The notes under the pieces are model-generated. The model saw only the letters and a program-made list of their open reading frames with translations, was not told the DNA's origin and did no database searches. From NCBI GenBank assembly GCA_014529385.2, contig CM043966.1, positions 107,947,587-108,011,586 of the forward strand: DNA of 64,000 bases, written 5' to 3'. A program made the position numbers and the translations under genes. Of the stretch, positions 21,533 to 32,984 are shown piece after piece; the stretch's first letter is position 1; every line of letters begins with the position of its first letter. This stretch comes from Adiantum capillus-veneris. Its lineage: Eukaryota > Streptophyta > Polypodiopsida > Polypodiales > Pteridaceae.

Positions 21533-24227
21533 TTCTCTCATCCTTTAAAAAGATTCTGATGACAATATTGAAATTGAAGAACAATCTCCTCAAGGACGAT
21601 GGAGTTTACCAAAGGTATCTACTTCTTAGATATACAAGCATAATTGAATTTTTGCATTATCTGCCAATACTCTATATCATGAGACACACGGTAGATTGAC
21701 AATCAAGGAAAGTGACCATGATGATCACATAATCCACTTGTTTGAAGAGCTAGCCAAATTTTGAGAAAAAGATTTAAAGAGGAATCACCAGTTTTCTCAT
21801 ATAGGTTACATAGCCGTAGGCATCATTCCTTTGTTTCGCAAGGGACTCACCGTATCTTGCATAGGAGCCTTGCTTGACACTAGGCATAGAAACCTAAATG
21901 ACCAAACCATCATTATTCTACAAGGAAGCTTGTCTAATCGACCGATATATAGTGAATGCTTTCCCAACTTCCCATGCAGCCTTACTGATAAGTATTTCAA
22001 TGAAGTGATCTCTTTGCTGATCAAAACCAATGGATTGGATATGGAAAACACTGTAGATCACTTGCAATTAGCCTATTGCATGATAGTAAGGAGCATAAAT
22101 ACCTGTGTGCCTTCTGTGTATAACTTTGGCTATTTGAGGGATCAAGAATCATCTAACGGGAAAAATATTGTAATGAAAGTTGATGAGACAACTTTGGGAA
22201 CTCTACGAGAGATGGTGGAATGGTAGGAAGTTCAATTTCCTAATGAGTGGCAATTGGATATCTCCAAAACACTTAGGAATGAAGTTTAATATCCTGAGCC
22301 AATGAAGATTGAAAGATTACCCTAAACAGACCAGTACAAGATTCTAGGAAAATCAAAGTCTAACAATGAACTTGCTTTAGGTCTGGCACCTCCACAGTAT
22401 GGTCCGACATCAACTAGTTCTTCCTCCTCTACTAGCAAAGCTCACCCTAAAGTGATATGTACCCACCCTGAAACCTATAAAGATTTTGAAGGGATATTCA
22501 GATGTAAATTGTATAATCACATAATAGCTATTGAATTTTTTATCAATGGGATTGAGTGTCTTACCAAAGATGCCATTAACAACAAATATTTGTCAACCAG
22601 CCAACCCTACATCCTTCCTTCTCCTAATACGCGATTACAACCATTGGAAGCAGCATCAAATTGGCATACCAATGCCATCAAGGAATTGGTTGTGCTACAA
22701 TATAAGGTAATGTCTAAATTGACAACTCTCACCACTCCCGTGTCATTGGCCAGACATGTGTTTCCTATTGAATCAACGATACAACCGTCAACAGTCGTTA
22801 CTTTTGGCAACATCAGTCAAGAAAAAACATTTCCTAGAGTGTTTTTGCCAGTACTGCATGAGCCAGTCATCGACTCTGTCTCTCGTTTTCGTCTTCATAT
22901 TTCTTCCTTTCTTGATGAAGATATCGCTGATGGATTTGATTCTTATCTCTGGTGGGGGTAAATGCACAAGTCTAAACCTGGTCAGAAAGACAACAACTTG
23001 GAGAAGAGGTACGTAATATCTTGCCAGAAGATAGAGATTGGACTGTTTTCAAAGATGATGCATGTGTTGAGTATGAAGAAATGGAACTTGATGAATTGAA
23101 TGTCTTCCTACCACAAATCTTCCCTAATCAGACAGCATCCTCTCACGAAGACTCACACGTCAGCATTGAAGATGAGGTTGGGATCATGAATCCTATCAGC
23201 AAAGAATGAAGGTTGAATCCCCAACATCATCATCTAGAAGTTTAAAAGCGTAAGCAAAATCGGAGATATGACCATACTGGACATACATGGTCTTACCCAG
23301 GAAGAGATATGGAAAGTGTTTGAATTTATTTATAATTCTTCACATTATGGGATTTTGTATAAAGACCTAACTCAGCACCAGTCTGTTTCTATGATTGTTA
23401 CTGGAGTTTCTATGATTGTTGCTGGATTTCAAGGAATTTTGAGAGCATGGTGGGACGATCTCAGTGTGGAGAGTAAGACCTATATTATGCAAGGAGGGTC
23501 TGAAGGTAGGAAAAACTTTGGTAATGATAATGTCATCTCATTGTTCTTTGTTGCCCTTGTAATACAGTTTTTAGGGTGGTCTACTAGCAAGATTCAGGAT
23601 CACAACTGAGAAGCCTTCTTCAGAAGCAAGCTCTGTGACTTGAATCATGTAAAGAAATATGAACAACACATGACTCAACTCATGTATCAATTCCCTGGAC
23701 GATATTTCAAAATTGGGTACAAGCAATACTATGTTAATTCTTTTCTGAAATCCTTTGAAAATCTTATAACGGAAAGAATGAAGGCTACAAGGCTACATTT
23801 GGATGGAAATATCTCTACTGCCTAAATTAACTCATTTATTACCGAGGTCACAGATTTGGAATGTGCTCGACTCGAGTGAAAAGAGATATCAAGCAAGACA
23901 AGGGATTCAATTCCAGCTTTTGTACCAAAGAATCCAAAGCCCAACAATTTGGATGCAAGCAGTATGAAGAGTGCCACTATAAAGTCAAACAATAAAGAAA
24001 CAAATATGGCAAGCATTTCAAGGTGGTCAAAAGAGAGCGTAAGCTGAGCAAGGAAGAACGACAACACGTAAAATGATATATCTGCAATAAACTTGGTCAT
24101 ATTGCACCAAACTGCCCTAAGAGAAAAAATAAATTTGGCAATGCTATTTTAAAGGATAGATATGACTATGAGGTAGTTTATTGCAGCGTTCTATAGAAAA
24201 AGGATTTCCCTTAGACACAGTCATTTC
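21533..24227 (+). pseudogene. EPRV copy E, movement protein, capsid and knuckle, internally deleted
   Basis: The movement protein begins at ATG 21533, with a TGA at about 21762 that copy B shares. An open piece at 21831-22226 carries the conserved GALLDTRH block. The capsid pieces (22452-22961, 23021-23209, 23268-23609 and 23640-23825) are in order but in different frames, and a short duplication of a 'SMIV' segment occurs near 23395. In the knuckle (about 24073) the first Cys codon is TGA. At 24208 the copy jumps from the region after the knuckle straight to the start of the protease, skipping about 690 bp relative to copy A, with TTCCC at the joint. It ends against copy F near 24227. Confidence 0.82.
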
Positions 24228-26030
24228 AGTGCTGATTTTTGAGTCTTCTTTATAGGAGGATGTTGTCTGATTAAGGAAGATTTGTGGTAGGAAGACATCC
24301 AATTCATCTAGTTCCATTTCTTCATACTCAACACATGCATCATCTTTTAAAACAATCCAATCTCTATCTTCTGGCAAGATAATGGGTACCACTTCTCAAA
24401 GTTGCTATATTTCTAACAAGGTTTGGAGTTGTGCATTTACTCCCCACCAAAGATGAGGATCAAAGCCATCAGCGATATCTTCATCAAGAAAGGGAGATAG
24501 ATGGAGAGGAAAACAAGAGACAGATTCGATGACTGGCTCATGGAGTACTGCCAAAAACATTCTAGGAAATGTTTGTCTTAACTCCTAATTGCCAAAAGTA
24601 AGGACATGTGACAGTTCTATCATTGATTCAATCGGGAACACCTATCTGGCCAATGACACAAGAGTGGTAAGAGTTGTCAATTTAGACATTACCTGATATT
24701 GTAGCACAACCAATTCCTTGATGGGATTGGTATGCCAATTTGATGCTGCTTCCAATGGTTGTAATTGCGTATTAGGAGAAGGAAGGATGCAGGGTTGACT
24801 GGTTGAAAACCTTTGTCGTTAATGGCATCTTTGGTAAGACAGTCAATCCCATTGATAACCAAATCAGTAGCTATTATGTGATTACATAATTTACATCTGA
24901 ATAGGCCTTTAAAATCTTTATAGGTTTCAAGGTGGATACATATCACCTTAGGGCGAGCTTTGCTAGTAGAGAAGGAAGAACTAGTTGATGCCAGACCATA
25001 CTGTGGAGGTGCCAGAACTAAAGCGAGTTCCTTTCTAGACTTTGATTTTCCTAGAATATTGTACTTGTCTGTTGAGCCTAATCTTTCAATCTTCATTGGC
25101 TCAGGATGCTCAACTTCATTCCTAAGTGTTTTCGAATTGCTGAACTTCACTCCTAAGTGTTTTGGAGATATCCAATTGCCACTCATCAGGAAATTGAACT
25201 TCCTGCCATTCCCCCATCTCTGGTAGAGTTCCCAAAGTTGTCTCATCAACTTTGATTACTATATTTTTCCCCTTAGATGATTCTTGATCCCTCAAATAAC
25301 CAAAGTTATACACAAAATCCACACGGGTATTTATGGCCCTTACTATCATGCGATAAGGTATTTGCAAGTGATCTGCAGTGTTTTTCATATTCAATCCATT
25401 GGTTTTTATCATCAAAGAGATCACTTCAGTGAAATACTTATCAGTAAGGCTGCAAGGGAAGTTGGGCAAGCGTTCAATATATATCAGCTCATTAGACAAG
25501 CTTCCTTGCAGAATATTGATGGTTTGGTCATTTAGGTTTTTATGCCTAGTGTCGCAAGGATCCTACACAAGATACATTTAGTCCCTTGAAAAACAAAGGA
25601 ATGATGCCTACGGCTATGTAACCTATATGAACAAATCGGTGATTCCTCTTTAAAGCCTTTTCTCGAAATTCGACTAGCTCTTCAATCAAGTGGATTATAT
25701 GATCATCATGGTCACTGTCCTTGATTGTCAATTTACCATGTGTCTCATGATACAGAGTATTGGCAGATAATGCAAAAATTATATTATGCTTGTATATCTG
25801 AGAAGTAGATACCTTTGGTAAACTCCATCGTCCTTGAGAAGATTGTTCATCAATTTCGATACTGTCTGTCAGAATCTTTTTAAAGGATGAGAGAATCATT
25901 GCCATTGTTGATAAAAGGTTCATCAAAAGAAATTTCACTTTGGTAGTAACCGAGTGGCCAAGAGAAAATGGAGTCTTTTGAGAAAGTTGTGAGTGTCTAC
26001 ATCTTAGCGGCACCTTACCTGAGCGAGTGC
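24228..26030 (-). pseudogene. EPRV copy F, movement protein and capsid N-terminus
   Basis: On the minus strand the movement protein begins at about 25906 and reads through the codon that is TGA in B and E (CGA here). It is broken near 25550 and again by a partial local duplication near 25130. The capsid N-terminal part follows (about 25000-24689), then the acidic stretch (24392-24230), where it is cut by copy E. Copy F is the downstream member of a tandem with copy G. Confidence 0.8.
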
Positions 26031-26690
26031 GACTAGGTCAGCTTGAGTGGCTCCGATGAGTAAGCTTGAGCTCATAAACTAGTTACTATAGGATTAGCAA
26101 TATTCTTATAGAGCAAAGCCTTTGAAAACAAATGGTGATAACTGGCTCTGATACCAATTTATGTAGCAAAAGCTTAAGTAGCAAAGTTGACAGGCTTGAG
26201 CAACAATACTGACGGATGGAGTATGCACTAAAAACACAAATGAGAGAAACTAAAAGAACAGACTTACTACGCAGTAATTAAAATAGGATGATTAGCATAG
26301 ATCACTTAAAATTACAGTAGCTTGTACACATGACTGCAGATTACAAAAGAGTATAGGGATAGCTTTCTGAGAGAGTTAGGAGGATACAGGAAAAGGCTTC
26401 TATTTTTTGATGCCATACTACAAGCGTTTGGTCTTCTTATATACAAGTTCCAAGCGGGAATCTTTAGACACGTGGTGTATAAGAGTACATTTTTTTTTTA
26501 ATGCGCTTATCACTTGAGTAAGTGGGAAGATATGGTTCTTGAGTGGGATACAACTGGATATCCTTTTAAGGAGATAAGGTAAAGGTACAATGAGTTAGTG
26601 GGTAACTTTTTACACCTACACTTGAGATAAGGTAAAGGTACAATGACTTAGTGTGTAACTTTTTACACCTGTATCAAAATGCACATCCGA
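26031..26690 (-). promoter_or_regulatory. EPRV promoter and leader between copies G and F
   Basis: On the minus strand this holds two copies of the promoter repeat (about 26675-26565), an intact CACGTG box at about 26470, a TATATAAG box at about 26445, and the tRNA-Met primer site at 26156-26144. The arrangement duplicates that between A and B, showing a second independent head-to-tail array. Confidence 0.75.
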
Positions 26691-27994
26691 AAATGCACAT
26701 CATTCACCCCTACTTTTAATTGGTGAGAGGAAGTCAGCTATGTTATTCTTGTGGCCCAACACATATTCGTAGGAAACGCTGAAATGATTGATCTTGTAAG
26801 ACCATCGGAAAATACTTGTATTTCCCACCTTACCAGCATTCTTTTCCTCTAGAAATTTGTTGAAATGTTTAAGATCACTTTTGAGGGTGAAGGGGGCCCC
26901 CATTAGGAATAATCAGAAGGCCAGCATAGAGTTCACTCCTACTAATAACTCTCATTGAATGGAGTGATATTTAACCTCAGGGTCTTTAAATTGTCCTGAT
27001 GCCCAGCGACAGATAATAGATCCATCATTGGTGTCTTCACACAAAATTCCACCCCATGCTTCTTCGGAGGCATCTGAGCAAACTATCAAGGGTTTATCTG
27101 AAGGGATTTGTAATGGTGGCAAATGACTGCGTACCTGCTTGATATTCTTGACTATCTTTGTCATTTGCTCATTCCAAAAGAAATGTTGACTTCGTTCCAA
27201 ATCCTTGAAAACAATTAGGTCCTTAGCTAAATGTGGGTACTGGGGAGCTATCCATTGGAAACATCCCACAAATGACTGCATTTGCTTTTTTTAGTAAATA
27301 TGTCAGGAAAGCTTTTCATTTTATTAAGGACATGAGCTTGCACCGTGATACATCCATAAAATATCTCAACTCCCAAGAAAGACACCTGAGATTGACAAAG
27401 CTCAATCTTTTTAAAACTTAGCAACTGGCCGGTCTTTTGCAATTTGCTAATGAATAAATGCAGATGCTTGACACGACTGATGATATCCTTGTAATATACT
27501 AATATATCATCAATGTAAAAACACCAGAATTCTCGGTAGTTCGCGAAAATAAACTGTATTCTTTCTTGGCATAGTGATGGAGCCGGTTTCAGACCCAGTG
27601 GCAGAACATTCCATTCGAACATGCCTTTTGGTACCACAAAGCTTGTCTTATGCCTGCCTGCAAGATGTATTTTGAATTGCCAAAAAACGCTTTTAAGATT
27701 GAATTTAGATAAAACCCTGCATTTTCTTATTCTTCAGAGTAGTTCATCCTTAAGAGGTAAAGGAACTCTTATGGCTCTAGCCAATTGTTGATAGGCTTAT
27801 AGTTTATTACAAGCCTCTTCTTTCCCCTTTTCTGTTCCGAGTGATTTCACATAAAAGGTCTGACATGCAAAAGCATTGTTAAATGGATATCAATCCATTG
27901 TTTGATGGAGATCAATCCATCCTTCAGTAGTAGCTGACTAATCTCTTCATTACACAGTTTTGTGTCCTCTAAGGACATTCCTGGGTGTGTTGCT
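26691..27994 (-). pseudogene. EPRV copy G, reverse transcriptase and RNase H part
   Basis: On the minus strand: the palm domain (27637-27248, with YIDDILVYY), then RNase H (27281-26952, with 'LIVCSDASEEAWGGILC', which keeps the catalytic Asp block), then the C-terminal part ending at 26700. The RNase H start is the best preserved of any copy. The rest of copy G lies beyond the LTR element inserted at 27995. Confidence 0.85.
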
Positions 27995-28396
27995 TGTTAG
28001 GGGCACACAGCCCTAACAGGTATTCAATGCAGGAAACATGCAGTTTACAGGAATCAGGAACAGTAAACTAAGTATTCATACACAATACTACAAAGTAAAT
28101 AATCAAAGAACACCATAAGGAAGAGGAAAAGAGACTTCCATCAGAGTATATTCATCATCATCACCCAATTACAGAGCATAAACAGCAGTACAAGATCAAG
28201 AGGAAGAGAACTACCTCGTTAGTGATCCTGAAACTGCCTCACGCCATTAGATACCATAAGGCACATTCAAAACTACCCAAAAATATAAGTACTAATGTCC
28301 ACATATCCCTAAGGTTCAAAATTTAAAGATCTTAGTTACAGTTCAAAATATAATATCCTGAATACCCTGAATGCCCTGACAGATCAGGCACTAACA
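27995..28396 (-). repeat. 3' LTR of the non-autonomous element
   Basis: This is the downstream LTR in the minus-strand sense. The inner edge is followed by GGTGTGCCAAG; a classical polypurine tract is not obvious there. Confidence 0.9.
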
Positions 28397-29033
28397 CTTG
28401 GCACACCTGGCGGGCAATGTTTCTCAAACATTGTGAGAACCCATCCCTTGATCTAAAAATTCATCCACCAGTTGATCCTTGAATTCAGTCTGTTGTGTGC
28501 TGCAGTTGAAGTTTCCCTGTTAAGTTCTTCAACTTCTGCATCCACCTGAATTGTAACTACCTTATTTGTACTTTCAGTCTCCTGACAGAGTATCTCATCC
28601 ACAATCATTTTCACTGGATCATTTAAGTTGTGAATTCCTCTTGCAGCTTCTGTGTCCTCCTCTCTAACATCTTTAGGCTGTTCTGCAGTTGCTGCACCTT
28701 TCCCGTGTCTTCAGTAATGTGCTCCTGAATTCCTGCTGGCACACCAGTTCCTGGTGAAAAAATGTTAACTTGTCATGCTTTTTCATGTCCCGGATAATGC
28801 TAACTAGCACAATTTTGACATATACTAACTAGTACAATAACTTGAGCTACATCTCCAAGATCCATGACATATGATATATCAATAGAAAGCACTTGAAACA
28901 AGGAATCCAAATGTACAACCTCCGACAAATTTTGATATTATTTGTAAAAAATTTACCGGACGCCCAACTTTTTGAAGATGTGCTAACTTGAAACTGCTAA
29001 CTAGCACAAAAAGCGCGACAAGTTAACATGCTT

Positions 29034-30395
29034 TCACCCTGCAATCACTTCAACATTTTTATTAGCAAACACCAGCTCAGATTGTTGGCTTACTTGTTGC
29101 TGCAACTGCATCTTTAGGTCCTCAAACTGCTCTTTCAGGTCAGTGTACTGCTGCTTCAGTTCAACATTCTGCTTGTCCATAAACAAGTTTTCCTCCTTCA
29201 TCTCCTCCTCTACAAACATCTGATATGGTTTAGTCACCACATCATACATCATGACTTTCATTTTCTCCCAAACTTCCTTCATGTACTCCATCACTTCAGT
29301 CTTCATTTTCTCCACATTTACTGAATTGAGATACCTTCTATAAAGTAGAAAAATCTCCTCTTCTTCAAGTGATTTCAGGTCTTTAGGTCCATTTTCATAT
29401 TCAAATACATATCCAAATTCAATAGCAGGTTTACGTTCAAGGTCAGGTTCATGTTCAGCTTTCCCTTCAAGAAGAATGAAGAAATATTCAAGGTAGGATG
29501 TAAACTTTGCAACCATTAGACACTGCCTCTTGAACACATCCAATATCTCTGCATGTAGATGTAACACTTGAAGACCTGATTTAGACTCCGCATGCCAAAA
29601 CAATTGATTTCCTTGAAAATCTTGATTCAGGAAAAACCAAAATTGGTTTGCTTCTTCATCAAACTGATCTACTTCTTCATCAAACTGATTTGATTCAAGG
29701 CTCAAAAATAAGAAGTTGAACTCTCCTTCACACATAAAAAACACCACCAAGATGGCTTTCTCACATTTCTCCTTGAAAATAGAAAGAAATCCACTATGTA
29801 GCTGCAAAACTGTCCAATAAGTAATATCTCCCTGAAACTGAAAACTTCTAACTTCTGCTCCTTGAAAAACTTCCCTTATGTCATAAAGCATGAAGACATA
29901 AAACCAATGAGATATAAGAATATCAACATCATCTCCTCCATCAACAACATCACATAGAAATGTAGAACCATCTTCAAGAAAACCAACTTCACCATCATCA
30001 GGAACTTCCAAAATACTTGCATAATCATGAGTCAAAACCATCTCCTCAGCATCAACAAAACCATTGACATCAGAAATTTGGTATAAATCATCAAGAAAGT
30101 GAAATTCCTTGAAAACAGATGAACTTCCAATATCCTTGACTGAATTTGTGAAAGAACCAACATCATACAGATCATTGATAACAAAATCATCATTCAAGAA
30201 ACCTTCTGTAACATCAAGATTTGAAGAAAACTCCACATTCTTGATTTGAGTAAGTTGAAGCTTCAAGTCCTCAATTTGATTATCCTTGTTCAAAACAACT
30301 TGCTTAAGAGCAACATGAACTTCATAACAATAAGAAATATGCAAGTCAGCTTGAGTTTCAGATTCAGTTTGAACCTGAGAAATCTCCGCCATCAT
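29034..30395 (-). CDS. Second open frame of the non-autonomous LTR element, 453 residues
   Basis: This starts with ATG inside the stop codon of the preceding frame (four-base ATGA overlap) and ends near the 3' LTR side. It is not recognised as any pol domain. It is acidic. It has two related segments of the form 'VLxLHxxxLxxFKxxC', at about residues 195-215 and 280-300, suggesting an internal duplication. The C-terminus has heptad-like Leu/Gln repeats fitting a coiled coil ('LKEQFEDLKMQLQQQ'). The overlap may reflect a frameshift that split a longer protein. Confidence 0.5.
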   Translation of the reverse strand: MMAEISQVQTESETQADLHISYCYEVHVALKQVVLNKDNQIEDLKLQLTQIKNVEFSSNLDVTEGFLNDDFVINDLYDVGSFTNSVKDIGSSSVFKEFHFLDDLYQISDVNGFVDAEEMVLTHDYASILEVPDDGEVGFLEDGSTFLCDVVDGGDDVDILISHWFYVFMLYDIREVFQGAEVRSFQFQGDITYWTVLQLHSGFLSIFKEKCEKAILVVFFMCEGEFNFLFLSLESNQFDEEVDQFDEEANQFWFFLNQDFQGNQLFWHAESKSGLQVLHLHAEILDVFKRQCLMVAKFTSYLEYFFILLEGKAEHEPDLERKPAIEFGYVFEYENGPKDLKSLEEEEIFLLYRRYLNSVNVEKMKTEVMEYMKEVWEKMKVMMYDVVTKPYQMFVEEEMKEENLFMDKQNVELKQQYTDLKEQFEDLKMQLQQQVSQQSELVFANKNVEVIAG

Positions 30396-31963
30396 GATGT
30401 CTTCTCTTCTTGAAGTTGACTAATTTTGGAAAGAGCTTCATTTTCCGCACCCATACTTGAATGCCTCTCATCCTCTAGCTCTAATGAGAGATTATTTATC
30501 ATCTTCGCTTGAGAAAGAACAAGACTTTGAAATTCAGCAAGTTCAGGTACATAACTTCTTTGCAAATCAGTAATCTGCGGATCAAGGACCTGAATTCTGA
30601 AACTCTGCAAATCGAGAACCTTCGGTATCAAAACTTATAATTCAGGGACCTGAAATCGAAGATCCTTGTCTTCACAACCTGAATAATTCATATCCGCTCT
30701 TGGAAATTGGCTTTCAGTCTTCAAATCACTAAAAAAATCTTCTCCATCAACACAAACACCTTCCGGACTGTCACCTGTCGAATACTCCTCATCAAGATTC
30801 ATGAAAAAATGATTCATCACATCATCCTCATCAGTAGCACACATTATGTCTTAATCTATCTTCAGCTCTTTCATTGCATTATGCTGAAATCTGATGTCTC
30901 CCTGAATTTCAACATCTTCAAGATTGATGTCAAATGTTGGTATATGGGTTTGTATCGGATATTGGTGGCTTCTCTCGCTCACTCCCTTTTGGGCAACTCG
31001 CCTTCTCTTCCTGCAAAGAGGAGAGTCTCTTCGATGTGAGGTTTGGGATAGCTGGAAATCCTCTTGGCTCCTTTGGCTCATGAGTTGCTCCTGGCTTCCT
31101 CCTTCTTCCTTCATCATCTTTTGGACTTCATCTCCCTTGCATTGAACAAACTCTCCTTCTTGAGTCAACTTCTTCTCTTCAATAATCTGAGTATCTACAA
31201 ATTTGATCCCATATTCAAGAACATCAAAATCAGGTTGAAAAACTTCAGGTGCTGAGAATTCAAATTCAGGCTTTGAAACTTCAGTTTTTGAAACTGCAGG
31301 TGCCTGAAAAACTGTTGGTACTTCAACATTTTGCAAACCCTTGAGTCTATTTGTAGTGTGGTTTTGGGATACTAAGTGCTCCTTTTGGCTTCTTTGGCTC
31401 TCAGGATGATCCTTTTCTTCTGCCCTTTCCAACATCACTTTCTTGACTTCTTCAGGTTGGCTTTGTGCTTGAGCTTCTTTCATTGATTTCGGATTTACAC
31501 CAAGTGCATTTGGAGAAGTTAAACATGATTGTACCTGATTTTTCCCAACCAAGGGGAACATTGGTGTTGTAACTCCCCACTCATCATCACTTTCGTCTTC
31601 CTCCTGAAACTGATCTTCATACTTCTCTGTCAAGACTTCAATTGCGTCTTGTAACACCTGTATCCTACGCATACTAGAGCACGACTTTCTTCTTTTTCCT
31701 TCACGACCTTCATGCCAGTCTTCCGCCTTGTCAAGAAGATTAGAAAAATCATCCAAATCCTCTTGTGCATCACATAGTTCCTCATGATCTGATGCATCTC
31801 GAAAAGATCTGACAATTTGATACAACTTCTTGCACAGTTTATGCATACAGTATTTGACACATACATCTTCCTTTTGACATGTCTTGCACATGTAAGGACA
31901 TTGCTTTGCACAGTGCCCATCTTTTTGACAAATAGCACACTTTTTCTTCTTCTTCTTTGCCAT
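30392..31963 (-). CDS. Zinc-knuckle protein of the non-autonomous LTR element (interrupted)
   Basis: The open frame begins MAKKKKKK at 31963 and reads 370 residues to 30851. It then continues in the same frame past two single stops (segments 30844-30635 and 30631-30392). Near the N-terminus is a canonical CX2CX4HX4C knuckle (CAICQKDGHCAKQC) followed at once by a second with the His replaced by Val. The rest is charged and Glu/Gln/Ser-rich, probably largely disordered. Gag proteins usually carry the knuckle at the C-terminus, so an N-terminal position is odd. A nucleic-acid-binding Gag-like role is inference; a captured host sequence is the alternative. Confidence 0.6.
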
Positions 31964-32019
31964 TAATCACCCATCAAAATAATAGAGAGCATTTGTACCC
32001 CTTTAAACCATGAAACTAC

Positions 32020-32215
32020 TTAAACTACATTGCAAACTGAAATACCTGAAACTGTAGTCTGTAAGCTGAAAGACTGAAACTGCATTCTGCAAACTGAAAA
32101 ATTGAAACTGCATTCTACAAACTAGAATGCTATAATCTGCAATATGTAAACAGTTGAACTGCAAACTGCAAAATGCAAACTGCAGACTGCACAAAAACTG
32201 CCTGCACAGAAACTG
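32020..32215. repeat. AAACTGCA-type short repeats in the leader of the LTR element
   Basis: Irregular units such as GCAAACTG and TGAAACTGCA recur about a dozen times just upstream of the first open frame. No function is evident. Confidence 0.6.
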
Positions 32216-32579
32216 TCAAGAACCCCTATAAACACTTGCAACTTGTCAACAATTGTAATTTTGATTTCCCCTGGCAGATTCGGAAAGAAATCCTCCAATA
32301 ACTTTGATGTATGTTCCTCAGACACTTCCTACGGGGTTACACAATTCAAGAATTCCTACAGGTAGTCGAGGTCGACTAACATGTCAAGAACCTCTTGAAT
32401 TCTTGAGGGCCATATGCTTCAGGCTGAATTTGAACCAGTTGCAAGAACCTCTTTAGAGAGAAAGTGGTGGTTAGAGCATGAGAAAGAAACTTCGCATCGT
32501 AACCGACTCATCGTTTTGCTTTGAGATTACTGTAATTCGCTCCCATGTCGATTAGTACACGCACAGAAGGATCGCCAAA

Positions 32580-32979
32580 TGTTAGGGGCACACAGCTCTA
32601 ACAGGTATTCAATGCAAGAAACATGCAGTTTACAGGAATCAGGAACAGTAAACTGAGTATTCATACACAATACTACAAAGTAAATAAGCAAAGAACACTA
32701 TAAGGAAGAGGAAAAGATACTTCCATCAGAGTATTCATCATCATCACCCAATTACAGAGCATAAACAACAGTACGAGATCAAGAGGAAGAGAACTGCCTC
32801 GTTAGTTATCCTGAAACTGCCTCACGCCATCAGATACCATAAGGCACATTCACAACTATCCAAAAATATAAGTACTAATGTCCACATATCCCTAAGGTTC
32901 AAAAGTTAAAGGTCTTAGTTACAGTTCAAAATATAATATCCTAAATACCCTGAATGCCCTGACAAATCAGGCACTAACA
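32580..32979 (-). repeat. 5' LTR of the non-autonomous element
   Basis: This is the upstream LTR in the minus-strand sense, adjoining EPRV protease/RT linker sequence through the TTGCT target duplication. It would hold the promoter of the element. Confidence 0.9.
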
Positions 32980-32984
32980 TTGCT

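Larger units (their letters stand above)
27995..32979 (-). mobile_element. Non-autonomous LTR retrotransposon inserted in EPRV copy G
   Basis: Two LTRs of 402 and 400 bp (27995-28396 and 32580-32979) begin and end TG...CA and are flanked by the perfect 5-bp target duplication TTGCT (27990-27994 and 32980-32984). I count about 17 substitutions and one 2-bp indel between the LTRs, about 4% divergence. The 4.18-kb interior has no reverse transcriptase, integrase or protease. It does encode a protein with an N-terminal zinc knuckle on the minus strand. A candidate primer site follows the upstream LTR at about 32577 (TGGCGATCC...), but I cannot assign it to a tRNA. Confidence 0.93.
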
